DNA of 32,771 nt from a virus, in IMG/VR virus record IMGVR_UViG_3300042311_001491, positions 1 to 32,771 of that record. One strand, 5' to 3'. Position numbers and translations under genes: made by a program. Below, piece after piece: positions 23,768 to 30,733 of this stretch; position 1 is the first letter of the stretch; every line of letters begins with the position of its first letter. The notes under the pieces are model-generated. The model ran no database searches. It was not told the origin of the DNA and saw only the letters and a program-made list of their open reading frames with translations.

Positions 23768-24353
23768 CAGTAAGTCCAATTAAAACGTTTCCTTTTTGAG
23801 ATGAAGGATAAACAAAACCTAATAATCTTTGTCCTTCTGTTTTAGACCAAATTTCAGTTCGCATTATATGATTTCTATAAGCAACTTCTTTTCCTTCGCG
23901 ACTACCGTCACTGTTTGAATTCCCGTCAACAGTGTCAAAATGAACTTTACCGTCATGTTCGTAAATATCAACAACTGTACTAAAGTGACCATTTTTTTGT
24001 CTTTTTCCGTTTCTAAAAACGGCCCAAACAGCTACAGCTCCTTCAACTGGTTCTGTATGCCAATTACCTTCCATTGGTTTACCTTTTGCTGTTTGATTTA
24101 TTTGCTTATTGCTTGATGGAGAAATAAACAAATGATTTAAACCAACTTGTTTCCAAACCAATCTAGGTAAAAAACCACACCAAGGAGCACCTGTGTAAAA
24201 ACCAACTGAACGCATCAATCGCTCAAAACCTTTTTGAATAAATCCTTTGTTTCCAGGAATTTCTTGTTGACCAACATAAGTCTTTACAAGTTCAGCAGCT
24301 TTTTTTCCTTTTTCAAAATCGTAAATCCATTCAATTTCTTTTTTCTTTTCCAT
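23757..24353 (-). CDS. CHAP-domain endolysin (peptidoglycan hydrolase)
   Basis: 198 residues. A CHAP-type cysteine amidase/endopeptidase would cut peptide cross-links or amide bonds in murein at lysis. Catalytic candidates are Cys59 in 'GAPWCGFLPRLVWKQ', His123 in 'KNGHFSTVVDIYE' and the following 'VDGNSNSDG' (about 142-150), which matches the third acidic/Asn position of the family. The preceding 'VGQQEIPGNKG' is also typical of this group. There is no signal peptide, so export depends on the holin. Position two genes after the holin and directly after the patatin gene supports a lysis role. The start MEKKKEIEW follows the patatin by 18 bases. Confidence 0.85.
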   Translation of the reverse strand: MEKKKEIEWIYDFEKGKKAAELVKTYVGQQEIPGNKGFIQKGFERLMRSVGFYTGAPWCGFLPRLVWKQVGLNHLFISPSSNKQINQTAKGKPMEGNWHTEPVEGAVAVWAVFRNGKRQKNGHFSTVVDIYEHDGKVHFDTVDGNSNSDGSREGKEVAYRNHIMRTEIWSKTEGQRLLGFVYPSSQKGNVLIGLTDEK

Positions 24354-24371
24354 GTTTGTGTATTTTAATTT

Positions 24372-25328
24372 TTAAGAAATATACTTATTAAAAGCGGATA
24401 TTTTTTTTAAATTAGAGGAGAAAGTTATTTCTCCATCTTTTTTCATATCATCAATATTTTTACTCGATGCATTGTCTACAGAACCATCTGAATATTTTAC
24501 AACACTTTCACATCTAACATACATATCAGTTTCTCTAACTTGATATTGTAAAGAGTAATGAACATTTTTATCAATTGCATCTAAGGTAGAATCAATCACA
24601 TTTGATGCAACTTGTATTCCATCATTAACATCTGATTCATTAATATCGGTTTCTTTAAGATTATGAGTTTTTCTTCCAGTAGTTACTGACAATAAAGCTA
24701 TTTTAACTACATTTTCACATTGAGTTCTAGCAATATTATAACCGATTTGACTTGGGTTGTTTGCTTTCATTCCACCGTCCGAATGATAAACTCCATTTAC
24801 CTTATACGCATTAAAGTATCTAGGTGCAGCTGCAGAAGCTCTTACAACCTCCCACAATTTCGCATTTTCTCCATTTTGTTCGGACCAAACAAAACCTTCA
24901 CCCGTATCAACATAAGATCCTCTGGATGTCCACACTCTTAAAGTATCATCAGATACTCTAGTTGTACATATTACCAACAATGTAGAATCAATATCTTGGA
25001 TCATTGTATTTTCACCAATGTAGTGTTTAAGTAAACGGTTTAAAGTCTTATCTGAATATTTTGATCGAAACCATCTAGGAAAAAAAGATTTTTTAAAAAT
25101 ATCAAAACCGTAAACAGTATAAAATTGAATTATTCTAGGCCAAGATATTCCAAGCGCTCTAAGTGTAGCAACAATTGCACCTGTTGATGTTCCAGCAATA
25201 AGATTAGGTAATTTTTTTAAACTAGGATACAGCTTAGAAGCCATTTCCATAAATATGCATAAAATTAAACCTCTTATTCCCCCACCATTGTAGGAATGAA
25301 TTATAAAAATTTGAGTAAATGGATTCAT
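24372..25328 (-). CDS. Patatin-like phospholipase in lysis cassette
   Basis: 318 residues. It has the complete patatin signature: oxyanion loop GGGIRG (15-20), nucleophile elbow GTSTG with Ser48, and the DGG motif with Asp184 ('YHSDGGMKANNPSQIG'). The Ser-Asp dyad is intact, so lipid acyl-hydrolase activity (phospholipase A-type) is expected. The C-terminal 120 residues are polar and hydrophilic. There is no signal peptide. The gene lies between holin (1-base gap) and endolysin (18-base gap), which suggests it acts at lysis, perhaps on inner or outer membrane lipids in place of a spanin, which I did not find here. Patatin-like enzymes also serve as anti-phage effectors (CapV of CBASS), but the context here points to lysis. 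Confidence 0.85.
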   Translation of the reverse strand: MNPFTQIFIIHSYNGGGIRGLILCIFMEMASKLYPSLKKLPNLIAGTSTGAIVATLRALGISWPRIIQFYTVYGFDIFKKSFFPRWFRSKYSDKTLNRLLKHYIGENTMIQDIDSTLLVICTTRVSDDTLRVWTSRGSYVDTGEGFVWSEQNGENAKLWEVVRASAAAPRYFNAYKVNGVYHSDGGMKANNPSQIGYNIARTQCENVVKIALLSVTTGRKTHNLKETDINESDVNDGIQVASNVIDSTLDAIDKNVHYSLQYQVRETDMYVRCESVVKYSDGSVDNASSKNIDDMKKDGEITFSSNLKKISAFNKYIS

Positions 25329-25329
25329 G

Positions 25330-25893
25330 TTATTCGTCTTTAGTTTTTGTGGTTTTCTTAAGCTTTAAGAAAGAGTGAAGTTTTTTAATTAATGGGACAT
25401 ACTCATCCCATCCAAGTTTTTCAAAATTCTCAATATTCGAAATTATTAAATTTAAAATAGTGAAGTTTAAAAGAAAGTAATAAAAGATCTTGTAGATGTT
25501 TACATCAATCACACTGTTTGGAATTTGAACAGTGTCCATATTGGCAGCAAATATATTTACGCAACCTAAAAATGTAAAATATACACACATTTTAATAACT
25601 CCTCTTGGTGCTTTTTTAGAACTATAAACTCCATTTCTTCTAGCATGAAGTATTCCGGTAAACATTTCCATTATAAATAAAACAAGGATTCCTAAAAATA
25701 TTATTAATTGTATTCCAAAATATTTTTCAAAAAAAGAAGCTCCTACTGTGGTAAGTGTAGATGTAACTAATAATATTTTCATTTGTGGTATATGGATAAA
25801 AGAAGTTAAAAAATCTAAACCGTTTTCAAAACCTTGTTGATCTGAAAGTATATTTAAATTTTTTGAAACAACTTGTTTTACATTTTCATTCAT
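25330..25893 (-). CDS. Holin (phi29/toxin-secretion holin-like)
   Basis: 187 residues. Four hydrophobic segments at about 38-54, 58-80, 99-117 and 135-153. The central motif 'FIMEMFTGILHARRNGVYSS' followed by 'KKAPRGVIKMCVYF' is the hallmark of the holin_4_1 family (acidic residue and Gly at the end of a membrane helix, a short basic loop with Ser-Ser-Lys-Lys, Gly, Lys, then the next helix). The extra N-terminal soluble segment and basic C-terminal tail are longer than in small holins. It would form the membrane lesion that lets the endolysin reach murein. It starts the lysis cassette and follows the fibre genes by 28 bases. Confidence 0.8.
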   Translation of the reverse strand: MNENVKQVVSKNLNILSDQQGFENGLDFLTSFIHIPQMKILLVTSTLTTVGASFFEKYFGIQLIIFLGILVLFIMEMFTGILHARRNGVYSSKKAPRGVIKMCVYFTFLGCVNIFAANMDTVQIPNSVIDVNIYKIFYYFLLNFTILNLIISNIENFEKLGWDEYVPLIKKLHSFLKLKKTTKTKDE

Positions 25894-25921
25894 AATATAA
25901 TATACTAAATATTTATTAAAC

Positions 25922-27091
25922 TTATTTATTTACGAAGTAAATATTACCATTTATTGTAACCGTAGTAGTTGCTGAAGCAAACCAAAAAGGAAGCAAACAA
26001 TGACCGTCATAAAGTCTTAAATCTAATTTTCTTTGATAACTTAAACTTCCTGAGTTAGGTAAAGGTATTGAGTTTGAAGCCATTGGATTAAAACAAATTA
26101 AACTTATTGTTCCACTTACATAAGATGTTCCTAAAGTTATACTTTGGATACTTTGAATCCCTTTATCCCCAGCTTGTAACTGAAATGGAACAAAGGTTCC
26201 TACTGTGGCAGTTGCAGGAAAAGAAGTTATAGTTCCTGTTCTTCCAGCAACACCATCTGAATTAGTATAAGTTAATGTTGTATTTGCAATAGCTGCAGCA
26301 TTTCCAGTAGAAACAGTAACTAAAATACCAGCATATATCCCTAAACCTGATGTAGAACCGTTATTATCTCTGGGTGGTAAAGTGGGTTGTGTTATGGCTT
26401 GAGCTGTAAGCGTTGTTACAACTAAACCGCTATTAACCCATAAAACATCAAACAAATTAAATTGTCCTGCAACGGTTCCAGACATATTAATATCTCTTAA
26501 ATACCAAGCACCTGCTCCAGGAGAGCCTACGTTTATACATCCTGTATCTGGAGCCAAACTACCATTAGTATTTCTACCATTTAAACCAGGAGTTCCTACA
26601 GACCATGCTCCCGGAAAACCAGAATCTTTAGAATGACTATACATTACTCCTGCTGCTTCTGGAGCTGTACCTACTTTATAAATTGACCTTACTTCGCCAG
26701 TTATTTCAGAATCTCCTTGATTTTGTAACTTAACTCTACCTGAAGGATCTAATGTTTCAACCTTGTCGTTAATTATTCTTAAAGTTTCATTTTGTCCTAA
26801 TGATATTCTTAATAATATTATTTCAGTACCACCTATATCCTTTTTAAGAATAATTGTATTTGGGATACCGTTGTTAAAAATATTAACATATTGAATTTTT
26901 CTTGTTGTTGTTGAAGCAGGAGCTGCTACAGCTACGGTTGTTGTTGCTGAAGAAATAATACCGTTTGAATCTATCGGATTTGATACAGAAGATGCTGTTA
27001 CATCAGTGTAACCAATTTGATAATGTATCGATCCAGCAACAATTGTTTGAATTTCAAATGACTGATTTGTAGCACCAAGAGTTATTTGCAT
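25922..27091 (-). CDS. Fibre or surface virion protein, beta-rich
   Basis: 389 residues, rich in Ser, Thr, Gly and Val with strong beta tendency. N-terminal part has 'SFEIQTIVAGSIHYQIGYTD', then Thr/Ala-rich linkers. A middle segment with 'GNETL' type turns ('LGQNETLRII') is followed by 'GFPGAWSVGTPGLNGRNTNG' and 'GAGAWYLRDINMSG'. The C-terminus has 'YDGHCLLPFWFASATTTVTI' and ends FVNK. It follows the tail-fibre gene by 1 base and precedes the holin, the usual site of fibres or head decoration proteins. I recognise no family with certainty. Its equal length with the gene before it (389) is probably chance, as the sequences do not resemble each other. Confidence 0.55.
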   Translation of the reverse strand: MQITLGATNQSFEIQTIVAGSIHYQIGYTDVTASSVSNPIDSNGIISSATTTVAVAAPASTTTRKIQYVNIFNNGIPNTIILKKDIGGTEIILLRISLGQNETLRIINDKVETLDPSGRVKLQNQGDSEITGEVRSIYKVGTAPEAAGVMYSHSKDSGFPGAWSVGTPGLNGRNTNGSLAPDTGCINVGSPGAGAWYLRDINMSGTVAGQFNLFDVLWVNSGLVVTTLTAQAITQPTLPPRDNNGSTSGLGIYAGILVTVSTGNAAAIANTTLTYTNSDGVAGRTGTITSFPATATVGTFVPFQLQAGDKGIQSIQSITLGTSYVSGTISLICFNPMASNSIPLPNSGSLSYQRKLDLRLYDGHCLLPFWFASATTTVTINGNIYFVNK

Positions 27092-27092
27092 T

Positions 27093-28262
27093 TTATAAAT
27101 TATTTAAAATTGTTTTCATTCTAATTACTTCTTGAAAAGATAAACCGGATCCTCCACCAGTAGCATTAAAAGTAAAAGTATTAGCTGGAGATTCCGTTAT
27201 AGTGAGATTAGTTCCAGCTACTAAGGTTATAGGATCTTGTTTTCCATTCCACGTGCTTTTTTCAGAAGATGTTACGCCTAAGTAACCTCCAACCCATGTT
27301 CCCCCTGAATTAGTCCAATAAGCACCATTATCTTGTCTCATAAAAAGTTTTTGTCCTGTTGTAGGAGCAACAGACGGATTTGATGATGCGCTTAATACGA
27401 TTTCAGGTAAATCAACTAAAGTAGATAAATCAATATCAATGCTTCCCCCTCCAGCTGTTACAACTGTTAAAGTTTGAGTACCTGAATCATAAGAAGCATT
27501 TTGAAGTAAATTCTCAATAGGTAAATCAATATTTTGAGTACTTCCATCCGCCCAAGTAAAAGCTAAATTTCCAGTAGAAGGTGTATAAATAACAGATGAA
27601 GCTCTACTGTTAGTAGATGGAACTTTTGAATCAGCTCCAAGTGGAGCATATCCATTAGCTGAACCTTTATTAGAAATATTTTCAGGAGTAAAACCTAAAG
27701 CATTTTGTTTTCCGTTCCAAGTTGTTTTTTCAGCATCTGTAGCAAATCTATGAGTTGAATCTTCAACTATAGTTGTTGCTGATTGAGTTCCTGTATGGTT
27801 TGCTCTATTTCTGTTTGCATTATCTCTAACAGTTAATTGAGCAGGTGTCTCAAATCCAAGAGGATTGGACGAATCATATTTAGTATTCCATTTATTAGCA
27901 TTTTCAAAAGTATACGGTGTTACAAACGTATCATTATTTGTACCAGCATTTACTTCTGCTAAAGTTGCTTGCCATGGTATTGGAGAAGTAATCCAGCTAG
28001 TACCGTTTGAGTAATATAGACCAGCTGCATAAAAAGTACCACCTAAAGTTCCAGGTAACCACCAAGTTCCTTGTGAATTTTCAACCCAATAAAAAGCTCC
28101 GGGTGCAGAACTAGGTAAAGGTAAGGCGCTAAAATCAGTAACTATAATAGGGTTTACTCCTCCTAATAAATCATTAACTGTTAAAAAAGGATTAGTATCG
28201 GAAGGACTGTTAGCGTTTATTAAAGCTAGAAATTGGTTTAATGGAAGTTTCTGTCTTAACAT
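27093..28262 (-). CDS. Tail-fibre-like protein with NHTGTQ and NGKQ motifs
   Basis: 389 residues. Characteristic fibre motifs are visible: 'NRNRANHTGTQSATTIVEDS' at about residues 150-170, then 'ATDAEKTTWNGKQ', repeated later as 'VTSSEKSTWNGKQ' (about 330-345). NHTGTQ segments and 'WNGKQ' hinges are common in long tail fibres. The end 'GGGSGLSFQEVIRMKTILNN' resembles C-terminal tips of Bacteroidota-phage fibres in my recollection. The N-terminus (MLRQKLPLNQFLALINANSP) may join the virion. The next gene, a 117-residue beta-rich protein, lies upstream by 3 bases and may be its partner or chaperone. Host receptor binding is inferred. Confidence 0.7.
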   Translation of the reverse strand: MLRQKLPLNQFLALINANSPSDTNPFLTVNDLLGGVNPIIVTDFSALPLPSSAPGAFYWVENSQGTWWLPGTLGGTFYAAGLYYSNGTSWITSPIPWQATLAEVNAGTNNDTFVTPYTFENANKWNTKYDSSNPLGFETPAQLTVRDNANRNRANHTGTQSATTIVEDSTHRFATDAEKTTWNGKQNALGFTPENISNKGSANGYAPLGADSKVPSTNSRASSVIYTPSTGNLAFTWADGSTQNIDLPIENLLQNASYDSGTQTLTVVTAGGGSIDIDLSTLVDLPEIVLSASSNPSVAPTTGQKLFMRQDNGAYWTNSGGTWVGGYLGVTSSEKSTWNGKQDPITLVAGTNLTITESPANTFTFNATGGGSGLSFQEVIRMKTILNNL

Positions 28263-28265
28263 AAT

Positions 28266-28619
28266 TTAGTTTTTTACTTTATGTATTACATAAGCTTCCG
28301 ACAATTGAGTTTCAACAGTACAACCAATTAAATTCCCAATACTTAAATCTTGTTTTATTTCTAAAATCATACCTGGTTTTAACGGAACCGAATCAATTAA
28401 AATATCAGTATTTCCATAATTCCAAACACTGTATGCAATTAAACCATCTGGAATAGTATGAGTTGAACTTGGAATTAAATTAAAAAAATAAGGAGTCTCA
28501 TTAATTCTTTCAGAAGAAGGAACGCTTTCGCTTACATCAACTGATGAAAATAATTTCTTTACATCAATTGCTAATAACAATTTCTGTAACTGTAATCCTA
28601 ATTTATCAATTCTGTCCAT
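28266..28619 (-). CDS. Small beta-rich presumed virion protein
   Basis: 117 residues. A short helical N-terminus (MDRIDKLGLQLQKLLLAIDV) is followed by strands separated by Pro and Asn turns ('IPDGLIAYSVWNYGNTDILI', then 'LKPGMILEIKQDLSIGNLIG'). This looks like a small beta-sandwich of the kind found in capsid decoration proteins or fibre bases. It is the first gene of the fibre group, behind a terminator (28666-28694) and a TATATTTG -7-like element, so it begins a transcription unit running to the lysis cassette. It has only one cysteine, in contrast to the Cys-rich cluster. Function not recognised. Confidence 0.5.
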   Translation of the reverse strand: MDRIDKLGLQLQKLLLAIDVKKLFSSVDVSESVPSSERINETPYFFNLIPSSTHTIPDGLIAYSVWNYGNTDILIDSVPLKPGMILEIKQDLSIGNLIGCTVETQLSEAYVIHKVKN

Positions 28620-28650
28620 GCTATAATATAATAATTATTACAATTATACG

Positions 28651-28658
28651 CAAATATA
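28651..28658 (-). promoter_or_regulatory. Putative promoter (-7) for fibre-lysis unit
   Basis: On the minus strand this reads TATATTTG, a perfect match to TAnnTTTG. It lies directly downstream of the terminator and 32 bases before the ATG at 28619. No TTG is present 19-21 bp upstream, so an activator may be needed. Confidence 0.5.
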
Positions 28659-28665
28659 TAATAAA

Positions 28666-28694
28666 AAAAGTAGAGATGGAATGTCTCTACTTTT
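28666..28694 (-). terminator. Rho-independent terminator after secreted-protein gene
   Basis: Arms AAAAGTAGAGA (28666-28676) and TCTCTACTTTT (28684-28694) are perfectly complementary over 11 bp with a 7-base loop, followed in minus-strand RNA by further U residues. It lies 15 bases after the stop codon at 28709. Confidence 0.9.
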
Positions 28695-28708
28695 ACAGGA
28701 AATTTATA

Positions 28709-29119
28709 TTAATTTTTTTCTGAATTCTTTTTGGTCAATCCATCTCGCGCTCGTCTGTATTTCAAAAGATTTAAAGAATCGGATTTTATTAAAGGTAAAG
28801 AATTAATTGCTGTAATATTGGGTCGAAATAAAATGTGTTCATTCGCGTTCAATTTTTGAGCAAAATAAAAATATTTTGAAATCTTAATATCATTTTGATC
28901 ATTCAAAATATCTTGAGTTTTTACACCCTCTGATATTAGAAAATCGTTTTGATAAATTTGATTTTCAAAACAAGCTACTGTCAATTCTGAAACAGTATCC
29001 GTTTTCTGGACATGTTCATAAACTGTTTTTGATTTCTGGACATCGGTTCCATTAGCGAAAACCGATCCTACGCACAATAAAGTAAACGTAAGTAATAATC
29101 CGAGGATTGACTTTTTCAT
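28709..29119 (-). CDS. Secreted small protein with signal peptide
   Basis: Start taken at Met 29119 (136 residues) rather than the ATG at 29146, because the shorter form begins with a textbook signal peptide: MKKSILGLLLTFTLLCVGSV, cleaved after 'VFA' (about residue 22). The mature part is about 114 residues, polar, with Val- and Lys-rich segments and one Cys ('LTVACFENQI'), and no recognised domain. A phage protein exported to the periplasm or outer membrane may block superinfection, aid lysis (a spanin-like part) or change the host surface; none of these can be shown here. No lipobox is present. A strong terminator follows. Confidence 0.65.
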   Translation of the reverse strand: MKKSILGLLLTFTLLCVGSVFANGTDVQKSKTVYEHVQKTDTVSELTVACFENQIYQNDFLISEGVKTQDILNDQNDIKISKYFYFAQKLNANEHILFRPNITAINSLPLIKSDSLNLLKYRRARDGLTKKNSEKN

Positions 29120-29157
29120 AAAGCCAAAATTAAAAATAAATTCCATACTACCAAATA

Positions 29158-29520
29158 TTATTGATTATAATATCCTACAACAAAAGAATCAGTAAAAGGA
29201 ATAACCACTAAATAATCCTCATTATCTTGAGGATTTAAATAAACTCTTGATGCATGAACTATTCTATCCATTGGTATAATAACAATTGTTCCTTCTTTAA
29301 CATCCAAATTTTTTACATCGGGTCCTACTTTTACAACTGGAACTGCATTTATTTTAAATGTTTCGCTTTTCTGAAATTCTTCCCTCATTTCTTGTTTAGC
29401 ACCTTCGCTTAAAAGAACACCTTTAGCTTTATCATTAACGTTTGGGATATAAGGTCTTACTAAAATTTGATTTCCAATAAGATTTAAATCTTCAAGTTTT
29501 ATTTGTTTTACGTTACTCAT
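29158..29520 (-). CDS. GroES-like co-chaperonin candidate
   Basis: 120 residues. The N-terminal 'NLIGNQILVRPYIPN' followed by 'AKGVLLSEGAKQE', then 'NAVPVVKVGPDVKNLDVKEG' and 'TIVIIPMDR' matches the order of the GroES beta-barrel: first strand 'd.vlv.p', mobile loop with Gly and a hydrophobic 'GVLL', then 'G.VvavGp......GD.V'. GroES normally has about 95 residues; T4 gp31 has 111. The extra length here falls in the segment 'QEMREEFQKSETFK'. It could replace host GroES in folding the capsid protein with GroEL, as T4 gp31 does. It lies before the secreted-protein gene and 10 bases after the GIY-YIG-like gene. Confidence 0.55.
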   Translation of the reverse strand: MSNVKQIKLEDLNLIGNQILVRPYIPNVNDKAKGVLLSEGAKQEMREEFQKSETFKINAVPVVKVGPDVKNLDVKEGTIVIIPMDRIVHASRVYLNPQDNEDYLVVIPFTDSFVVGYYNQ

Positions 29521-29530
29521 ATATTTGTTT

Positions 29531-29980
29531 TTAATCGATTTCTGTTAAATTTTTTCTATAAAAAGTTCCTAAAATATTATTGTTTAAAAATATAGATCTT
29601 TTAAGAGCATCATACATCATTAAATATTTTGCTTCATAATATGTTAAGTCACCTTTTGTTTTGCAAATTCTAATAATTTTTTTATCAAACATCCATTCTG
29701 GATTATTAATAAAATCTATCAACACTTCACTGGATCCACAATATTTTTCAAAGTTATAAGTTTTTACACGTTTATAGGTTTTTTTTCTTTTATCTGTAGA
29801 CATTTCTTTTCTAGCTAAAGGTCTTTTCACAGTAGAATAAAAATCTTTTTTCCCGATATAAAGTTTCACTTCTTTTGTTTTAATGTTTGTAAAAATTAAA
29901 ACGTAAATAAAACCTTTCCAATCCTCTTCAATATTGTGTCTAGTTATGACTGTGTTCTTAAAAGTCCAATCTTTATGCAT
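29531..29980 (-). CDS. GIY-YIG-like nuclease
   Basis: 149 residues. The motifs are 'KGFIYVLIFTN' (FIY at about 24-26), 'LYIGKKDF' (YIG at about 41-43), a basic region with 'RKEMSTDKRKK', 'YCGSSEVLI' at about 80-88, and 'DLTYYEAKYLMMYDAL' with a Glu at about 116. These follow the order of the single-domain GIY-YIG phage nucleases (FIY, YIGKK, YGSS, then Y.E). It may be a homing endonuclease or a repair enzyme; there is no extra DNA-binding domain. It starts inside the winged-helix-like gene's end (8-base overlap). Catalytic Tyr and Glu are present. Confidence 0.6.
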   Translation of the reverse strand: MHKDWTFKNTVITRHNIEEDWKGFIYVLIFTNIKTKEVKLYIGKKDFYSTVKRPLARKEMSTDKRKKTYKRVKTYNFEKYCGSSEVLIDFINNPEWMFDKKIIRICKTKGDLTYYEAKYLMMYDALKRSIFLNNNILGTFYRKNLTEID

Positions 29981-30347
29981 CTAAAGAATTTAAAAGAAGT
30001 TTAAATGTTATTTCAGGATCCAACTTTTCCGAAAATTTATATTTTCTAAAATTCATTTTTTCAATTATTCCAGAATTAATTAATTTTCTAGTTGAATTAT
30101 TAAAAGCTTCTGGATTTATTTTTCTTCCAGTAGAAAGTAATTGTTTTAACGCATATGTAATCGTAAACTCTTTAGACATTTCATATCTTAATAAGTGAGC
30201 AAGTAATATTAAGTCACTTGAGTTCAATTCAGCTTTATAATGAATGCTTAATACTTTAGCATAAATCATATAATATTCTTCTGATGAAAATACAGCTCTT
30301 ATTAGTTTTGAAGGACCGCTTTCTACTACTGTTACTGTTGAAGACAT
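29973..30347 (-). CDS. Winged-helix-like regulator, first gene of leftward block
   Basis: 124 residues. After a short N-terminus, about residues 42-110 show a helix ('NSSDLILLAHLLRYEMSKEF'), a second helix ('ITYALKQLLSTGRKINPEAF'), a recognition-helix-like 'NNSTRKLINSGIIEK' and a strand pair with 'RKYKFSEKL'. That order is typical of winged helix DNA-binding domains of MarR or phage replication/regulator type. The resemblance to the product of 22174-22533 is in the plan only. The 18-bp perfect palindrome at 30351-30368 sits 3 bases before the ATG, suggesting that it represses its own transcript. It is the first gene of the leftward block. Confidence 0.5.
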   Translation of the reverse strand: MSSTVTVVESGPSKLIRAVFSSEEYYMIYAKVLSIHYKAELNSSDLILLAHLLRYEMSKEFTITYALKQLLSTGRKINPEAFNNSTRKLINSGIIEKMNFRKYKFSEKLDPEITFKLLLNSLDA

Positions 30348-30350
30348 TTT

Positions 30351-30368
30351 ATCATAATTAATTATGAT
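30351..30368. promoter_or_regulatory. 18-bp perfect palindrome, candidate operator
   Basis: ATCATAATTAATTATGAT reads the same on both strands. It lies 3 bases upstream of the ATG (30347) of the winged-helix-like gene, in its leader. This is where a dimeric repressor could bind or where an RNA hairpin could mask the start. Related TATCAT/ATGATA halves recur at 30704-30733. Confidence 0.55.
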
Positions 30369-30449
30369 GCGAATGTAATATTATTTATTCAAATAAAAGC
30401 TGTAAAAAGAGATTAATTTGTTTTGAATTTAAAAAGTTTATCCATAGCT

Positions 30450-30463
30450 TATGCGTACGCGCG
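30450..30463. other. Alternating purine-pyrimidine tract 1 (CG-rich)
   Basis: TATGCGTACGCGCG is a 14-base unbroken alternation of pyrimidine and purine with CG steps, prone to left-handed (Z) DNA under negative supercoiling. It carries GTACGCG (30455-30461), which is repeated at 30602-30608. Confidence 0.6.
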
Positions 30464-30529
30464 AATATACTTACTAATACTAATAATAACTTTTATAATA
30501 AACTATTCTTTTCTACAGCTTATATATAA

Positions 30530-30562
30530 ACTTATTAACATTATTATTATACTTATTAACAA
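30530..30562 (+). repeat. Two 11-bp direct repeats, 22 bp apart
   Basis: ACTTATTAACA occurs at 30530-30540 and again at 30552-30562. The start-to-start distance of 22 bp equals about two helical turns, so bound proteins would face the same side. This is like iterons or paired activator sites in an A/T-rich zone. Confidence 0.55.
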
Positions 30563-30581
30563 TTATAAGTATACTTTGAAA

Positions 30582-30608
30582 TATGCGCGCACGCGTGTAT
30601 GTACGCGA
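30582..30608. other. Alternating purine-pyrimidine tract 2 (27 bp, Z-DNA-prone)
   Basis: All 27 bases strictly alternate between purine and pyrimidine, with seven CG steps and GCGCGCACGCG at the core (30586-30596). This stands out sharply from the surrounding A/T-rich DNA. It ends in GTACGCG followed by ATATAC, echoing the first tract. Confidence 0.65.
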
Positions 30609-30672
30609 TATACTAATTTTTTTCAAAAAAATATTTTTAATAGTTTATTTTTTTAAATGTACATTTGTTTCG

Positions 30673-30703
30673 TTGCACTTCTAAAAATTTACGGTTAGGT
30701 GTG
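30673..30703 (+). promoter_or_regulatory. Putative promoter of rightward block
   Basis: TTG at 30673-30675, a 20-bp spacer, then TAGGTGTG at 30696-30703, one mismatch from TAnnTTTG. Transcription would start near 30709, within or just before the inverted repeat at 30704-30733, and reach the ATG at 30753 after about 44 bases. Confidence 0.4.
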
Positions 30704-30733
30704 AAAGATGATATTGGAAACAGTATCATCTTT
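30704..30733 (+). promoter_or_regulatory. Inverted repeat at start of rightward block (operator or terminator)
   Basis: AAAGATGATA (30704-30713) and TATCATCTTT (30724-30733) are perfect inverted repeats with a 10-base loop, followed by CTTTTATT. As RNA it could be a terminator for an unseen rightward transcript or a 5' leader hairpin. As DNA it lies over the predicted start point of the candidate promoter and would suit a repressor. The TATCAT/ATGATA halves also occur in the palindrome at 30351-30368. Confidence 0.5.

Noticed and set aside
24372-25328. Patatin gene as an anti-phage CBASS effector (CapV-like) carried by the phage
   Set aside because: No cyclase or associated CBASS genes are nearby and the gene is wedged between holin and endolysin, so a lysis role is the simpler reading.
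25927-25943. Small hairpin TATTTAC-GAA-GTAAATA at the end of the gene 25922-27091
   Set aside because: Within the coding sequence, A/T-rich, short, with no following U run in the leftward direction. Not a convincing terminator.
30390-30397. Possible leftward promoter element (TTTATTTG on the minus strand) before the winged-helix-like gene
   Set aside because: One mismatch in -7 and no TTG at -33. Some promoter must exist here, but this candidate is not strong enough to list.
30423-30656. 77-codon plus-strand open frame in the divergent region
   Set aside because: Its sequence is low-complexity Ile, Leu, Tyr and Asn from A/T-rich DNA. It has no family look, and it overlays the repeats and alternating tracts.
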